A stretch of DNA of 64,000 nt from Anthoceros angustus (lineage: Eukaryota > Streptophyta > Anthocerotopsida > Anthocerotales > Anthocerotaceae): positions 744,001-808,000 of the forward strand of contig MU008179.1 in NCBI GenBank assembly GCA_010909165.1, written 5' to 3'. This document shows positions 23,192 through 33,690 of this stretch, piece by piece. Each line of letters starts with the position of its first letter. The stretch's first letter is position 1. Position numbers and translations under genes: made by a program. Below the pieces are notes generated by a model. The model saw nothing but the letters and a program-made list of their open reading frames with translations. It did not search any database and was not told where the DNA came from.

Positions 23192-23578
23192 GCGCTTATT
23201 GAAGTAAACCAGAGGGTTTACGAGTTCACTGTCGGTGAGAAGAGGGATGATGTGGCATTGAAGCTAAGAAGTCTGAACGCCCGGATGAAGGAAGGAGGCT
23301 ATGTCCCACAAACTGACAAAGTTATGAGGCTACAGTCTGACCAGGAGAAAGAGGATGCCCTTTGCGGACATGCAGAGAAACTAGCTCTGGCTTATGGTCT
23401 CCTCAACACTTCCGAAGGTACAACACTGCTTATCACCAAGAATCTTCGGATGTGTGGTGACTGCCATAGTGGTACCAAGATCATCTCCAATATTGAGAGG
23501 CGGGAGATCATTGTCAGAGATGCCCACCACGTTCATCATTTTAAGAACGGGTCATGCTCATGTGGGGATCACAGCTGA
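19546..23578 (+). CDS. DYW-type pentatricopeptide repeat (PPR) protein, split by a tandem duplication
   Basis: Two near-identical copies. Copy 1 (19546-20481, then 20484-21062) encodes the N-terminus and PLS-type PPR repeats (NSEHGRAEQAIELYNQMK, DMYAKCRSLEDARNVFDGL, GYAKQGLGQDALDLYAAM) and breaks at about 20461 by loss of one T. Copy 2 (from 21667) is frameshifted several times early, then runs intact from 22295 to 23578 (427 residues). It carries the remaining repeats, the E/E+ region (YVLMSSIYADAGRWDDV) and a DYW deaminase domain: HAE (zinc and catalytic Glu), MCGDCHSGTK (CxxC) and C-terminal CSCG. Such proteins perform site-specific C-to-U editing of plastid or mitochondrial transcripts. 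The protein ends Asp-His-Ser rather than Asp-Tyr-Trp. A hydrophobic stretch after the first Met (LFLILVILVLML) could mean that the true first exon is upstream, with an acceptor near 19620. Confidence 0.85.
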
Positions 23579-23642
23579 GCTTCACCTAAAATCCGAGCCG
23601 GAGTGTACGTCGACGTCAATTGTGTAGGAAGCCTGTCAGTAG

Positions 23643-23927
23643 ATGGACCTTCCCTCTCACTATCTGAAAGCGAGTTCACTTCTGACAGCCCTAGACGGAA
23701 TTAAGTCTGCCACTGGCCAGGGCTCTCAGGATGATTCGGGTGAACCACTCCAACGTGTTCAGGAGAGTGGTTTCATAGACAAGAAGCTGGAAAAGCTGCA
23801 CCTGATTTGGCGCCTGACGGAATCACTCCAAATGGATGGTCCCTGCAGTGATAAGTGGATGATGTGGTACCCGAACCTTTTCACAACGGACCCTATGGTT
23901 ACAACACGCAGTGGCACAAGTATTTAG
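23643..23927 (+). CDS. Short open frame after the PPR gene, unknown
   Basis: A 94-codon frame beginning MDLPSHYLKASS with no domain or compositional signal I recognise. It lies 65 bp after the PPR stop on the same strand, so it may just be 3' UTR sequence of that gene. Nothing supports it beyond the frame itself. Confidence 0.15.
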   Translation: MDLPSHYLKASSLLTALDGIKSATGQGSQDDSGEPLQRVQESGFIDKKLEKLHLIWRLTESLQMDGPCSDKWMMWYPNLFTTDPMVTTRSGTSI

Positions 23928-24423
23928 TGCTTTACAAAGTGAATTAAAATAGTATTTTTATATAATTATGTTTATGATACAGTATGAAATAGCGTTATTA
24001 AAAACCGGCAAAATTCTTGTAGTGTACCCTCCTTCCCAGCAGTGATTTATCTTCCAAGCATCGTCCAAATCCTTCTCCCTAGCCACTCCTCCTCCTTGCT
24101 CCAATCGTAGTGAAAACCTTGAGCCTTGCCCAAAGATTGAACTAACAAGCGAATGTCCATGTACATAGGCCTTATGCCTGTTATTCCGCTCCTCATCGCT
24201 GGACAGCCACACCATGTGCTCCTCCCTCCACGCTCTGGCCTCCGCTTCGCTCATCTCCTCGATCACCACTTGGGGGGGGTAGGCCCCAACTCCGTTCAAG
24301 GAACCACGTAGCGTGGCGATCAAGATGTCGCCATTAGTTTCGCCTCCTGTCCCAACAACCACATACACATTTAGAGTGAGCACCCGCTCACCATGCAGGC
24401 AGAAGCCAGGGACATAAGCATCC

Positions 24424-26517
24424 TCATCCAGGCGCCATCATCTCCACCGCTCTTGGACTCATGAGACCTCCCCACCTCGGTTCCTCCTCCTCCTCCCATG
24501 GACAATCCGAACCGGCCTTAGGAATCCGAGTCGTATCCCCACCTGCAGCGCTCCTGTTGGTGGCTTCCCCCACCTCGGTTCCTCCCTCCGCGACGGTGGC
24601 CGTGGTGGTTGCTTCCCCCACGGTGGTTGCTTCGGCTACTGCGGTGGCTGTTGCTCTGCCCTTCTTGGGTTTGTCTGCCTCTCTCTTGACTCTGGCCCTA
24701 GCTTCATCCCTCTCCCGCTTATATCTCTCCGCCAGCTTCTTGAATTTCTCCAGGGGCGCCATCATCTCCACCTGCTCTTGGACTCGCGAGACCTCATTCT
24801 GGAGCTCCTCAATCGTAGCGTGCGCTCCTTTTACTTGATTTACTAGGGCCTCCTGTTGGGTGGTCATGGCCTTCAACTGTTCCTGTGCCTTGCACAATGC
24901 CTCCTCACACTCCCGTCTGCGACCCTCTGCCACCTTGTTCTTGCCCTCCAGGCCCTCCACCTTCTCCTTGAGCAACTTCTCTTGTTGCCCCTGCACACTC
25001 AGCCAAGTGAGAGCCACGGCTGCCTGATCGAGAAGGTCCGCCTGAGTCTGAGCCATGGCCGAGGTCAGGGCATGCAAATTTCCGAATTGGGCAGTTCCTG
25101 TGCCCATCCCCCTCCACAACAATTCCATGCCTTGGTGTCACTTATCTCCACTTGTGGTGGTCAATGAGATGTCGCCAAAAATGTCTTTGAGCTCCGTCGC
25201 GGCTGCCAAAATTAGGCCTTCCTCTCCTAGGGGTTGATCTGCAACTACCCCTTTATCCGTTTCAACCTCCCCTAGTGGCAGCGACTCATCCCCTGCACCT
25301 GAAAGGGGGACAACCTGCCGTCTCCCTTTTATTTTCTCCTCCTTCACCCGCGTCCCTGCTGCTGATTTCGACCTCGTGACCCTAGGTGTAGCTGTGGGTT
25401 CCTCCTCCGCTGCGGCTGTTTTCCCCTTTTTGGCCGACCCCCGTTCAGTCGTCGCTACCCTCTTCCTCTTGCCCTTGGAGACCTCCCCACCCTCATCCGA
25501 ATCTTCCAGAGAGGCGCATTCCCAACTGCTGGAATCCTTCCCTGAATCCTCCTTATACTCCTCCTCCTCCACCTTGAGTTCTCTGACCGGTTTCCAGCTA
25601 TGAAGGGCAGACACGGCTTCCAACTCCGTTAGGCATCCGGAATGCTCAAACACATGAATCAAAAAGGGTGAAATCAAGGAAGGCCGAGGGGAGGGGGAGA
25701 GCAAATTCGCCTTCTCTTCACAAGCTCTTTCAAAAATCATCCTTCCCCAATCGATCTGCGTGCCCTTGACCACTTCATGAAGGAAGACCAGGAAGTGGTC
25801 CGCCATGTGATCTAACTTTCGATTCTAAAGGAAACACAAAATCCACTTGGCCAACCCAACCAGCTGCACAGACACGAGCTGGCGAGTCACCCATCCATTG
25901 TTAACTCTCACTTCCCCAGGCTTCATGAGCGCGGCTGCTGCAGCCTTCAGAGTTTTCTTCCTCTGCGGGTCGATCACCAAGCTCCCATCTTCCGATTCTT
26001 CCCGCCCATACACGGCTCGGAAGAGCCCCAAATCCCAATTTTGCGGCCTCTTCCTCGCGTCGCCCTCTTGCGTTTTGGTTCTCAGTTGGCGGGCACACTC
26101 CTGCACTAATGCTGGGCTGTCGTAGCACCATTTCTTCTCCATGAAATCTAGGCCCAGTTCCTACACAAGATCGCCAGCTCTAACCTTCCAGTGGTTCATG
26201 TTGGGCCACTGTATGGTGGGAATTTCTGCCGCGGCTCGGGGCGCCATCTCCTTTCCTCCTTCGTCTTCAAAAAAAGCCTCGGCTCTCCTGCAGACGCTGG
26301 TCAGAGAGGGAAAAGCACCACCCTCGCGCGCCCCTGTCGCTCCTCTTCGCACTGGTCCCATTGCCTCAGCGCCTCTTTTTCCTCCTTCGCGGCTCGCCCG
26401 GCGCGTGGTTTCCTCCTCGATCGCCGCCGTTCTGATCGGCGCGCCACCGCCACTGCAAAGCGGTGATTTGGCGCGAGCGATTGCATCGTCGCCCTGCGCT
26501 CGCCCGGGCTCGCTCAC
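24424..26517 (-). pseudogene. Coiled-coil, probably transposon-derived protein with three in-frame stops
   Basis: One reading frame stays in register for about 698 codons and is broken only by TAG at 26161, TAG at 25825 and TGA at 25138. The segments read as one protein. The N-terminal part is basic and Ala/Gly-rich. A globular part follows (NWDLGLFRAVYGREE, then DHFLVFLHEVVKGTQIDW and RPSLISPFLIHVFEH), resembling plant-mobile/transposon-protein domains. An acidic-to-basic linker (KGKRKRVATTERGSAKKGK) precedes a long coiled coil (QQEKLLKEKVEGLEGKNK to FKKLAERYKRERDEA) and an Ala/Thr-rich tail. A related frame continues at 23958-24383 after a frameshift (EEMSEAEARAWREEHMVW). The stops are compatible with C-to-T changes from CAG, CAG and CGA. 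I do not recognise a named family; a gag-like or domesticated transposon role is inference. Confidence 0.5.
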
Positions 26518-26798
26518 GGAAATTGGCGACCTCGCGATGTCGGTGTTCTTCTTCGATTGCGCTCCGGTGGCGGCCGCTCGCCACTAGGGTTGTGAACTCC
26601 CACAGTGCATGCGCCCGTCTTGCCACCGTGGTGGAACTAGCCACCTCCCCACTTGACTGCGCAACTGTGGCAAAATGTAGGCACCCCTAGCATATATAGA
26701 CACTTTCTTATTTCTAAAAATTACCAAAACCCAAGGACCTATATCTAACCTTCCTAACCAGGGTCAAAACCCAAGGACAAGAAAATATTATTGTTACC

Positions 26799-27600
26799 AT
26801 GGGCCAAGGACTCTTTTCGTATAAAAGGCCTTACCCGGACGATTCCAAAGCATTCCGCTATACTAAGACACCAAAACAAAAAAAAATTCATTCATCCCGA
26901 CAGTTCAGAGAAGGGTTAGGACACATGCGATACTCCACACCGGGCCGGGCCGCACATAGGGCCCTTCACGCCCTCCATTCGTCAGACATCAGGGACTACT
27001 TTGTCGAGGAGCTTTTTTCTTGGATAGGGCCGTCTTCGGTCGGGCCCTTATCTCTGCCCCGCGCCTTTCCCCGTAGGGTCTGTCGGGGATGGTTGATGAC
27101 CATCTCCGAGATTACTTTAATTTAGCCCCCGAGGATCCCTCTAGCGGGTTCTCGGAGTTGTTTCTTTCAGCGGTTGTGGTGGCAAGAGGGGAGATCCCCT
27201 TCCAAATTGCTGAAGTATTGGGGGACAGTCACTTGTTGGCTATGGAAAAGCCCACCCCCAAGGTCCGCGTCATAGTAGTGGGGGAGGCGTTTTTGAGTTT
27301 AGTTAGTCGCAGCATTGCTATCCAACTTCGGGAGCAATTTCAGGGTGTATAGGACAACGCGGTGTATAGGACAACGGCAAGCGCAGGGTTGGCGGCTTCT
27401 TCGGCATTAGTGGTGGGTATGCCCTTTCGCATCTCTGATTTTGATATCCTTGGTGCAGTAGGCAGTTACAAGATTGGCGACAACGGGGGTTAGTCCCCAT
27501 GATCTGGTGCCCTCCTAAGGGTCATTCCCCCTTCTCTTGAGGTAGTTGGATTTTCCCATCTCTTTTTCATAATAAAGTCTCCTCTTCTAGCTTTGTGCAC
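26799..27600 (+). mobile_element. Internally deleted LINE fragment with reverse transcriptase N-terminus
   Basis: The frame at 27089-27352 (LLAMEKPTPKVRVIVVGEAF then a LREQFQ segment) is the same start-of-RT segment as in the minus-strand LINE at 44.8-45.2 kb (FLAMEKPTPGVRPIVVGEAF). After about 27352 the RT is lost. The copy ends with the tail CCCATCTCTTTTTCATAATA plus AAGTC near 27555-27590, shared with the LINE fragment ending near 3430. It is dead but sets the 3' end of the family. Confidence 0.68.
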
Positions 27601-27933
27601 ATTGGGCATATGGTCATATGGCAGCGCCAGAAATGATTTCTACTCTTAAAGAGTGGCGAGAAATGACGCATTACTTTAATGAGTGGCCTGGACAAAAGTT
27701 CGGTTGAGTAGAGGCCAACAAGTTTACTTAATGTTTCCAAGTCGAAAGCTCTAGAGGGCGAAGGAAGGCTGCCGAGTTTGCGGCTCTAGCTCTTTCCGAT
27801 GGAGACTACGAACTCAAGGCTTGGAGGTGGCCAGCAGAACTGAGGTAATTAGAGATACTGGAGGAGCAGAGCAATGCGACAGCCCGATTATCCAAGAAGA
27901 GGAAGAGGGATTTGAGAGTCAGAATCTTCGGGA

Positions 27934-29280
27934 GTGAGCAGGAAGCCATTCAAATTGGATCACAAAGTGAAGTTGAATATGGCCAAGTGTGAGACAAATT
28001 CACATTCAAAAGCCGAGGACACCCCGCAAGAATCTCTCCTACAAACTGTGGGCAGCCTTATCGACGACTGGGGGACGGGGCTCACGGCTAATAGTAGAGA
28101 AGGAGGAGGAGTTGAAGAAAGAGGGGAACGAGCAGAAGGAGTTAAAGGAGGAAGAGTTCAATGGCCTTGCCTGCGACGATTGTAGCCACGACTTGCCCCC
28201 GGGGATGACAGCCGAGCGTGCCATATCCGACTACTTGGCGATGTTCTCCCTCTTTGTGCTGCAGCATGTGAAGAGCAAGTACGGCATCAGTGTGCAAGAC
28301 ATCCAGTGGTGCATGACAGTGCCTCCGACATGGGGCGGTATCCAGAAACAGCACATGCAACGGTGTACGGAGCGCGCTGGCATGGTTTGGGGCCCTGATT
28401 CCCAGCTTCCAGTCGCCACGGGCGGCGGGCAGACTCTAATATCAGCCCACACCCGCTGGTGATGGTGCTGCAGTCGGAGGCGGCGGCAACTGCAGCGGCA
28501 GCGGCCGTCTACTCCGGATCCCAGGCCTTCCAGAAGGAGCTGATGGCAAGGGATGATCGGTTTCTCGTGGTGCACATAGACGACGCGTTGGTTGATGTTG
28601 TGAAGCATAGGAAAACCAATTCGTCCTATCCCAGCTGATGCTGTTCAGAAACTTCAAGTCGCGACATTGCCTCACGGGGCTGTGCGAAGGATTGAGTGAA
28701 CGAGATTACTCAACGTCGCCCAAAATGCGAGGTCGGTGGTTCTCAGCAGGAGGCTTTGAGATAAACCCGGAGAAACCTTGCTACAGACATGGCTTTCGTG
28801 GGCTTTGCGGCGAGAGGGAATGAGAGGGACTTGGATGGGATATTGATGACGGAGTTCTTGGCCGGCAAGATCCCTTGCTTCCGGAAATATTTGCAGGAAA
28901 ACCCGACCGCCATCATACCCATTCTACGGCAGTGGGAGGATATCAAGATAGGCTACGACGACGTCCTCATGACGCCTTCGGCCTTGAAGCTTTCGCCCGG
29001 GTTGTATGGAGCCTGGGCAGCTTGCGAGAAAGGTGCCCATGTCCAAGGAGGTGGAGGTGACGGCCATGGACATGCAGCGCATGTTGGAGCCCACGGTGAG
29101 GAGGATTACCGACATGATCCACGCCGCTGTACAGGAGCAAGAGGGGCAGTGGGCACCGGTACGCAAGATTAAGGCCCTGATGTTGGCAGGGGGCTTGTCG
29201 TCGCACCCATACTTGGTGCGCCGAGTGCGAGAAGCCTTAAACTTGATGGTGAATTCGAAGCCCTCCGCCGCCCAACCTGG
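27934..29280 (+). pseudogene. Hsp70-family (HSPA12-like) pseudogene
   Basis: Fragments in several plus-strand frames line up with the Hsp70/actin-fold ATPase in order: an EFNGLACDDC-MTAERAISDYLAM region and QDIQWCMTVPPTWGGIQKQH (about 28100-28360); FLVVHIDDALVDVVKH (about 28560-28610), where phosphate-2 type Asp-Gly-Gly-Gly would be expected but the glycines are missing; a NERDLDGILMTEFLAGKIP region (about 28820-28880); and KIKALMLAGGLSSHPYLVRRVREAL (about 29166-29240). The pattern TVPxxW and the GG-x-S-x-xPYL motif point to the HSPA12-like branch rather than canonical cytosolic Hsp70. Frameshifts and the lost phosphate loop make it non-functional. Its end abuts a minus-strand LINE fragment, so an insertion probably removed its 3' end. 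Confidence 0.55.
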
Positions 29281-29375
29281 AGGGTTAAGAATAACATGTT
29301 CACAGACACTCTCCCGGGTGGGATCGGTTACAACCACATCAGCAAACGAAACGTGATCCCCCTGGGTCAAAAATA
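29270..29375 (-). mobile_element. LINE endonuclease-like fragment
   Basis: Reads TQGDHVSFADVVVTDPTRES followed by a VCEHVILNPPGW segment, the same C-terminal stretch as at about 2870-2970 but on the other strand. It joins the Hsp70-like pseudogene on its left and the LTR-containing repeat on its right. Confidence 0.65.
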
Positions 29376-29399
29376 GGTCTGTGTTGCGCTACTGGCTGC

Positions 29400-30590
29400 A
29401 TAGCGTTCAGGACACACGGGAAAACAGTGTGGATGGTGTTCACAGTAGCCCGCACCCAGGTCAAACCCACACGCGCAATGTTCACGTTAAGACTATTCAA
29501 AACTGCAAATGGCAAAAATTCATTTCACTTGGATGTAGGGCCCAAATCCGCTCATCCACACTTCCCAAGAGCTACATATCAAAACTCCGTCCTCTATGTT
29601 GGGATCCGTATGGCTGCTCCCAAGAACAAACATCAGCAATCCGCCTGCTACTGCGGATTGCTTACTATCTTATACTGCCTAAGTGCTTGGCGCGCCTTCT
29701 CTCGCCAAATCACAGGCGCCCGCGTAGCGCGCCTTGACACCCTCCTGAAAAGACGTGCGACGCCGCCCGTAAATGCGGCCCACAATAACTCCGCCGCAAC
29801 TACCGATTCGTGACCACCCTCAGAACTTACACACACACATGTTCAGCATCGCATGCATATCCATCATAAATCCCCACCATACATGCATGCCCATAAGCGG
29901 ACATACATACCATACTCTCGCACATCCATCCACCCACATACCCATTCACCGAACACAACACGGTGTCATGACATCCGTCAGCCATCGGGTCGCATAGCGT
30001 GACACACGGAAAAGCAGTGTGGATGGTGTTCCGCGATGCGCACCGGTCAAACCCACACGCGCAATGTTCACGTTAAGACTGTTCAAAACTGCAAATGGCA
30101 AAAATTCATTTCAGCTTGGATGTAGGGCCCAAATCCGCTCATCCACACTTCCCAAGAGCTACAGCTGTCAAAGGAAACTCCGTCCTCTATGTTGGGATCC
30201 GTATGGCTGCTCCCAAGAACAAACATCAGCAATCCGCCTGCTACTGCGGATTGCTTACTATCTTATACTGCCTAAGTGCTTGGCGCGCCTTCTCTCGCCA
30301 AATCACGCCGGTGCAGCGCCGCCGACACCCTCACGAAAAGGCGTGCGGCGCCGCCGACACCCTCACGAAAAGGCGTGCGGCCCACAATAACTCCGCCCGC
30401 AACTACGATCGTGACCACCCTCAGAACTTACACACACACATGTTCAGCATCGCATGCATATCCATCATAAATCCCCACCATACATGCATGCCCATAAGCG
30501 GACATACATACCATACTCTCGCACATCCATCCACCCACATACCCATTCACCGAACACAACACCAGGGTGTCATGACATCTGTCGCGCTAC
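29400..30590 (-). repeat. Two tandem LTR-like units (about 600 bp each)
   Basis: Units at 29400-29999 and 30000-30590 each hold a short block (GACACACGG...CAGTGTGGATGGTGTTC) and then an LTR candidate (29512-29974 and 30098-30579). Read on the minus strand the candidate begins TGTCATGACACC and ends near AAATGAATTTTTGC. It contains a TATAAGATAG box-like element and a conserved hairpin (GCAATCCGC, loop, GCGGATTGC). The same block recurs at 40479-40922, 42283-42744 and, shortened, 45299-45672. The copy at 30098-30579 is the best 3' LTR for the gypsy element. Confidence 0.6.
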
Positions 30591-30820
30591 TGGCTGCATA
30601 GCGTTCAGGACACACGGGAAAACAGTGTGGATGGTGTTCACAGTAGCCTGCACCCAAGTCAAACCCACACGCAATGTTCACGTTAAGACTGTTCAAAACT
30701 GCAAATGGCCCCCCTGCCAAAGTAGCGGCTGCCATTGCCTGCTGAAGCAGCACTTTGGGCATTCATATCCCATAAAACCTTCTATAAAACCGCCGAAACA
30801 TATTGTCCTGAAGTTGGGGC

Positions 30821-31636
30821 TCAGAAGGTCGCTCGTGCTCTGTGCGTCCGTGGCCAATAAAGCTGCCACTCGCCGCTCTTGAGGTCGAAGTACTCATCCA
30901 CTTGTGCTTTTCCCAGCCGCTGCCGTTCTCTGGCTCGGTGGCGAGCCATCAGTTCTTCTTCCTCATCACTGTCAAGCTCTGTCTTGACTCTGGCCATCTG
31001 TGGTCCATTCAATCCATTCACGTAGTACTGCTTCTTGATACATTGGGTGCGTAAATAATCATCTACGTTGTTGTTGAGCAAGTACCAGCACTCGGTTGTG
31101 GGCTCATCCCATTCCAGAATTCCTGTCCGCAAGCAAGCGAATAGGCGATAGAAAGCTCTTGGGTAGCCTATGGCGTATCGTCCCGCTTTTTCCCGATGCA
31201 AATGACTAAGCCACACCTTCAAGCTGTGCAAGTCTGCAGGTTTCTCCTGTTGCTTATACACCAGAAACCCTTCCTTGGGACAGTGATCAAAACCCTGATG
31301 CATGAAGAGGTGATGTTCCAATTTGCGAAACGCCCCTTCACAGTAGCTAGTCCACACAAACGTTTGCCTATTCATCCCCCTTCCTGCAAGTTCAAACAAG
31401 TCCCTGTGGTCATATGGAAAATTTTCAACATTGCAAGTCTCATGATGAGACTCCACATACAACAAAAACGCCTGTAATTCCAGGAACATCTCCGGCCGTT
31501 CTGGTTTCCCAGGCTGATATTTGCGAACCAGAGGAGTGCGCCACTTATCTTCCCATGGCCGCTCAGGGAATTGGGGCACACTATGATGCATCCTGCGGAA
31601 ACAAGTCTTACATGTATGATCTGCTTCCAAGTCCAT
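30821..31636 (-). CDS. Extra ORF downstream of gypsy pol, unknown function
   Basis: A 271-residue intact frame from ATG 31636 (a GTG nine codons upstream is also in frame). It starts with a Cys-rich motif (DHTCKTCFRRMHHS), has a well-packed middle (MNRQTFVWTSYCEGAFRKLE, LKVWLSHLHREKAGRYAIGY, PRAFYRLFACLRTGILEWDE) and a highly charged C-terminus (TELDSDEEEELMARHRARER). I do not recognise a domain. It lies on the gypsy strand, between the integrase-PHD and the 3' LTR candidate, the place where plant gypsy elements carry env-like or accessory ORFs. A second degraded copy lies at 32107-32980. There is no signal peptide or membrane segment, so an envelope role is unlikely; the CxxC and acidic-basic tail fit a nucleic-acid or chromatin role, which is inference. 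Confidence 0.55.
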   Translation of the reverse strand: MDLEADHTCKTCFRRMHHSVPQFPERPWEDKWRTPLVRKYQPGKPERPEMFLELQAFLLYVESHHETCNVENFPYDHRDLFELAGRGMNRQTFVWTSYCEGAFRKLEHHLFMHQGFDHCPKEGFLVYKQQEKPADLHSLKVWLSHLHREKAGRYAIGYPRAFYRLFACLRTGILEWDEPTTECWYLLNNNVDDYLRTQCIKKQYYVNGLNGPQMARVKTELDSDEEEELMARHRARERQRLGKAQVDEYFDLKSGEWQLYWPRTHRARATF

Positions 31637-32106
31637 TTTCAAAGTACTACTACACCACACCACGGTCTCCCGTTAGTCACGGTGTCACAATTCCCACCCG
31701 CCCTGCCAGCATGCAGGTGAAAACTTTGTCGATGGCTCATTTCTCGCCAAATCACGGCCCGCGTGGCGCCGCCGACACCCTCACGAAAAGGCGTGCGGCC
31801 GCCGTCGGCCCACAATAACTCCGCCCGCAACCTCTGGGTCGTGACCACCCTCGAACTTACACACACACATGTTCGATCGCATGCATATCCATCATAAATC
31901 CCACCATACATGCATGCCCATAGCGGACATACATACCATACTCGCATCCATCCACCACATACCCATTCACCGAACACAACACGGTGTCATGACATCACAG
32001 CCGCTTCATCGGGTGCATAGCGTTCGGACACACGGAAAAGCAGTGTGGATGGTGTTCCACGATGACCCAGGTCAAACCCACACACGCAATGTTCACGTTA
32101 AGGCAT

Positions 32107-32980
32107 TCAAAGCGCAAATGGCCCCACTTGAAGTAGCGGCGCCATTGCTGCTGAGCGACACTTTGGGCATTCATATCCCATAAAACCTTCTATAAAACCG
32201 CGAAACATATTGTCCACGAAGTTGGGGCTCGAAGGTCGCTCGTGCTCTGCGTCCGTGGTCATAGCCACTCGCCGCTCTTGATTGTACTCATCCACTTGTG
32301 CTTTTCCCGGCGCTTCTCGATGGCGAGCCATCGTTCTTCTTCCTCATCATCAAGCTCTGTCTTGACTCGCCATCTGGTCCATTCAATCCATTCACGTAGT
32401 CGCTTCTTGATACATTGGGTGCGTAAATAATCATCTCGTTGTTGTTGAGCAAGTACCGGCCTTTCGGTTGTGGGCTCATCCCATTCCAGAATTCCTATCC
32501 GCAAGCAAGCGAATAGGCGATAGAAAGCTCTTGGGTAGCCTATGGCGTATCGTCGCTTTCCGATGTAAATGACTAAGCCACACTTTCAAGCTGCACAAGT
32601 TTGCAGGTTTCTCCTGTTGCTTATACACCAGAAACCCTTCCTTGGGCCAGTGATCAAAAACCTGATGCATAAAGAGGTGATGCTCCAATTTACGAAACGC
32701 CCCTTCACAGTAGCTAGTCCACACAAACGTTTGCCTATTCATCCCCCTTCCTGCAAGTTCAAACAAATCCCTGTGGTCATATGGAAAATTTTCGACATTG
32801 CAAGTCTCATGATGAGACTCCACATACAACAAAAATGCCTGCAATTCCAGGAACATCTCGGCCGTTGGTTTCGGTGATATTTGCGAACAGTCGCCACTTA
32901 TCTTCCCATGGCCGCTCAGGGAATTGGGGCACACTATGATGCATCCTGCGGAAACAAGTCTTACATGTATGATCTGCTTC
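32107..32980 (-). pseudogene. Degraded second copy of the extra gypsy ORF
   Basis: Frames at 32476-32934 and 32259-32504 repeat the 271-residue protein (GRGMNRQTFVWTSYCEGAF, LKVWLSHLH) with several short deletions and frameshifts. It is nearer to the integrase than the intact copy, so it may mark the original position of the ORF. Confidence 0.7.
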
Positions 32981-33104
32981 CAAGTCCATTTTCAAAGTAC
33001 TACCTTCGCACACCACACCACGGTCTCCTACCGTTAGTCACGGTGTCACAATTCCCACCCGCCCTGCTAGCATGCAGGTGAAAACTTTGTCAGTCGCTCA
33101 TTTA

Positions 33105-33690
33105 CGGTGCCGCCAACCCGTCGGTGCTGACCAACCTCCAGTCACCCACAAGGACAACCGTCCTTACAATGTCGTGAGGTGGTGAGATCGTCATACGATG
33201 ATGACTCTCAGCTCTACCACGGTTAGAAGTTTGTCTTCACATCAGAATCGGAAGCGCGACCTCAATCCACGGATTTCCAGGTGAGCAGCAAATCACCTTG
33301 ATGCATGGATGCCATGCTTGCGATCAGTCGCTCACGATGGCAGATGCGCCAGTCGCGTGCTGTTGTTGTGTCCACGGGTGTCTGGTGATCACCTATCGCC
33401 AGCGTCGCCCACCTTGTGATGTCGGCCTGACCTCGCCGCGATGCACAATTTACATCTCCTGCCTATTATGTTTGCCTCACAAGTACCTTGGTGCGGAACC
33501 TCCTGTTCACGTTATCACTTCTACTCTGATAACCTAGTTCCTCGCCTGAACAATCATGACCCCGTTTCTGTGGTAGGGCTTCAAACACCCATACCCGCCA
33601 TATTGCCATCATCCTAAAAAAACCTTTTTACTTCTACACTCATGCGCCTGCACTGCCCGTGCGACTTGCCAACGGGCTTCTTGCACAGGT
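33105..33690. other. Spacer between integrase-PHD and extra ORF
   Basis: No supported frame on the element strand. A short plus-strand frame at 33298-33537 has no motif. It is part of the element's 3' region. Confidence 0.4.

Larger units (their letters stand above)
30293..33104 (-). repeat. About 1.4-kb tandem duplication of LTR end plus extra ORF
   Basis: The segment 30293-31742 is repeated at 31743-33104. The junction homology is TCTCGCCAAATCAC. Copy 2 is roughly 90 nt shorter through dozens of 1-6 nt deletions, concentrated in its LTR and tail-coding part, while the stretch around 32560-32860 is nearly perfect. The extra ORF is open in copy 1 and broken in copy 2. Confidence 0.85.

Noticed and set aside
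30821-31636. Extra ORF considered as an envelope-like gene
   Set aside because: No signal peptide, transmembrane segment or glycosylation-rich ectodomain is visible, so position alone does not justify that name.
29400-33104. Short plus-strand frames with repeated HTHMFSIACISIINPHHTC-like peptides
   Set aside because: They are translations of the LTR block in the wrong orientation and recur only because the block is repeated.
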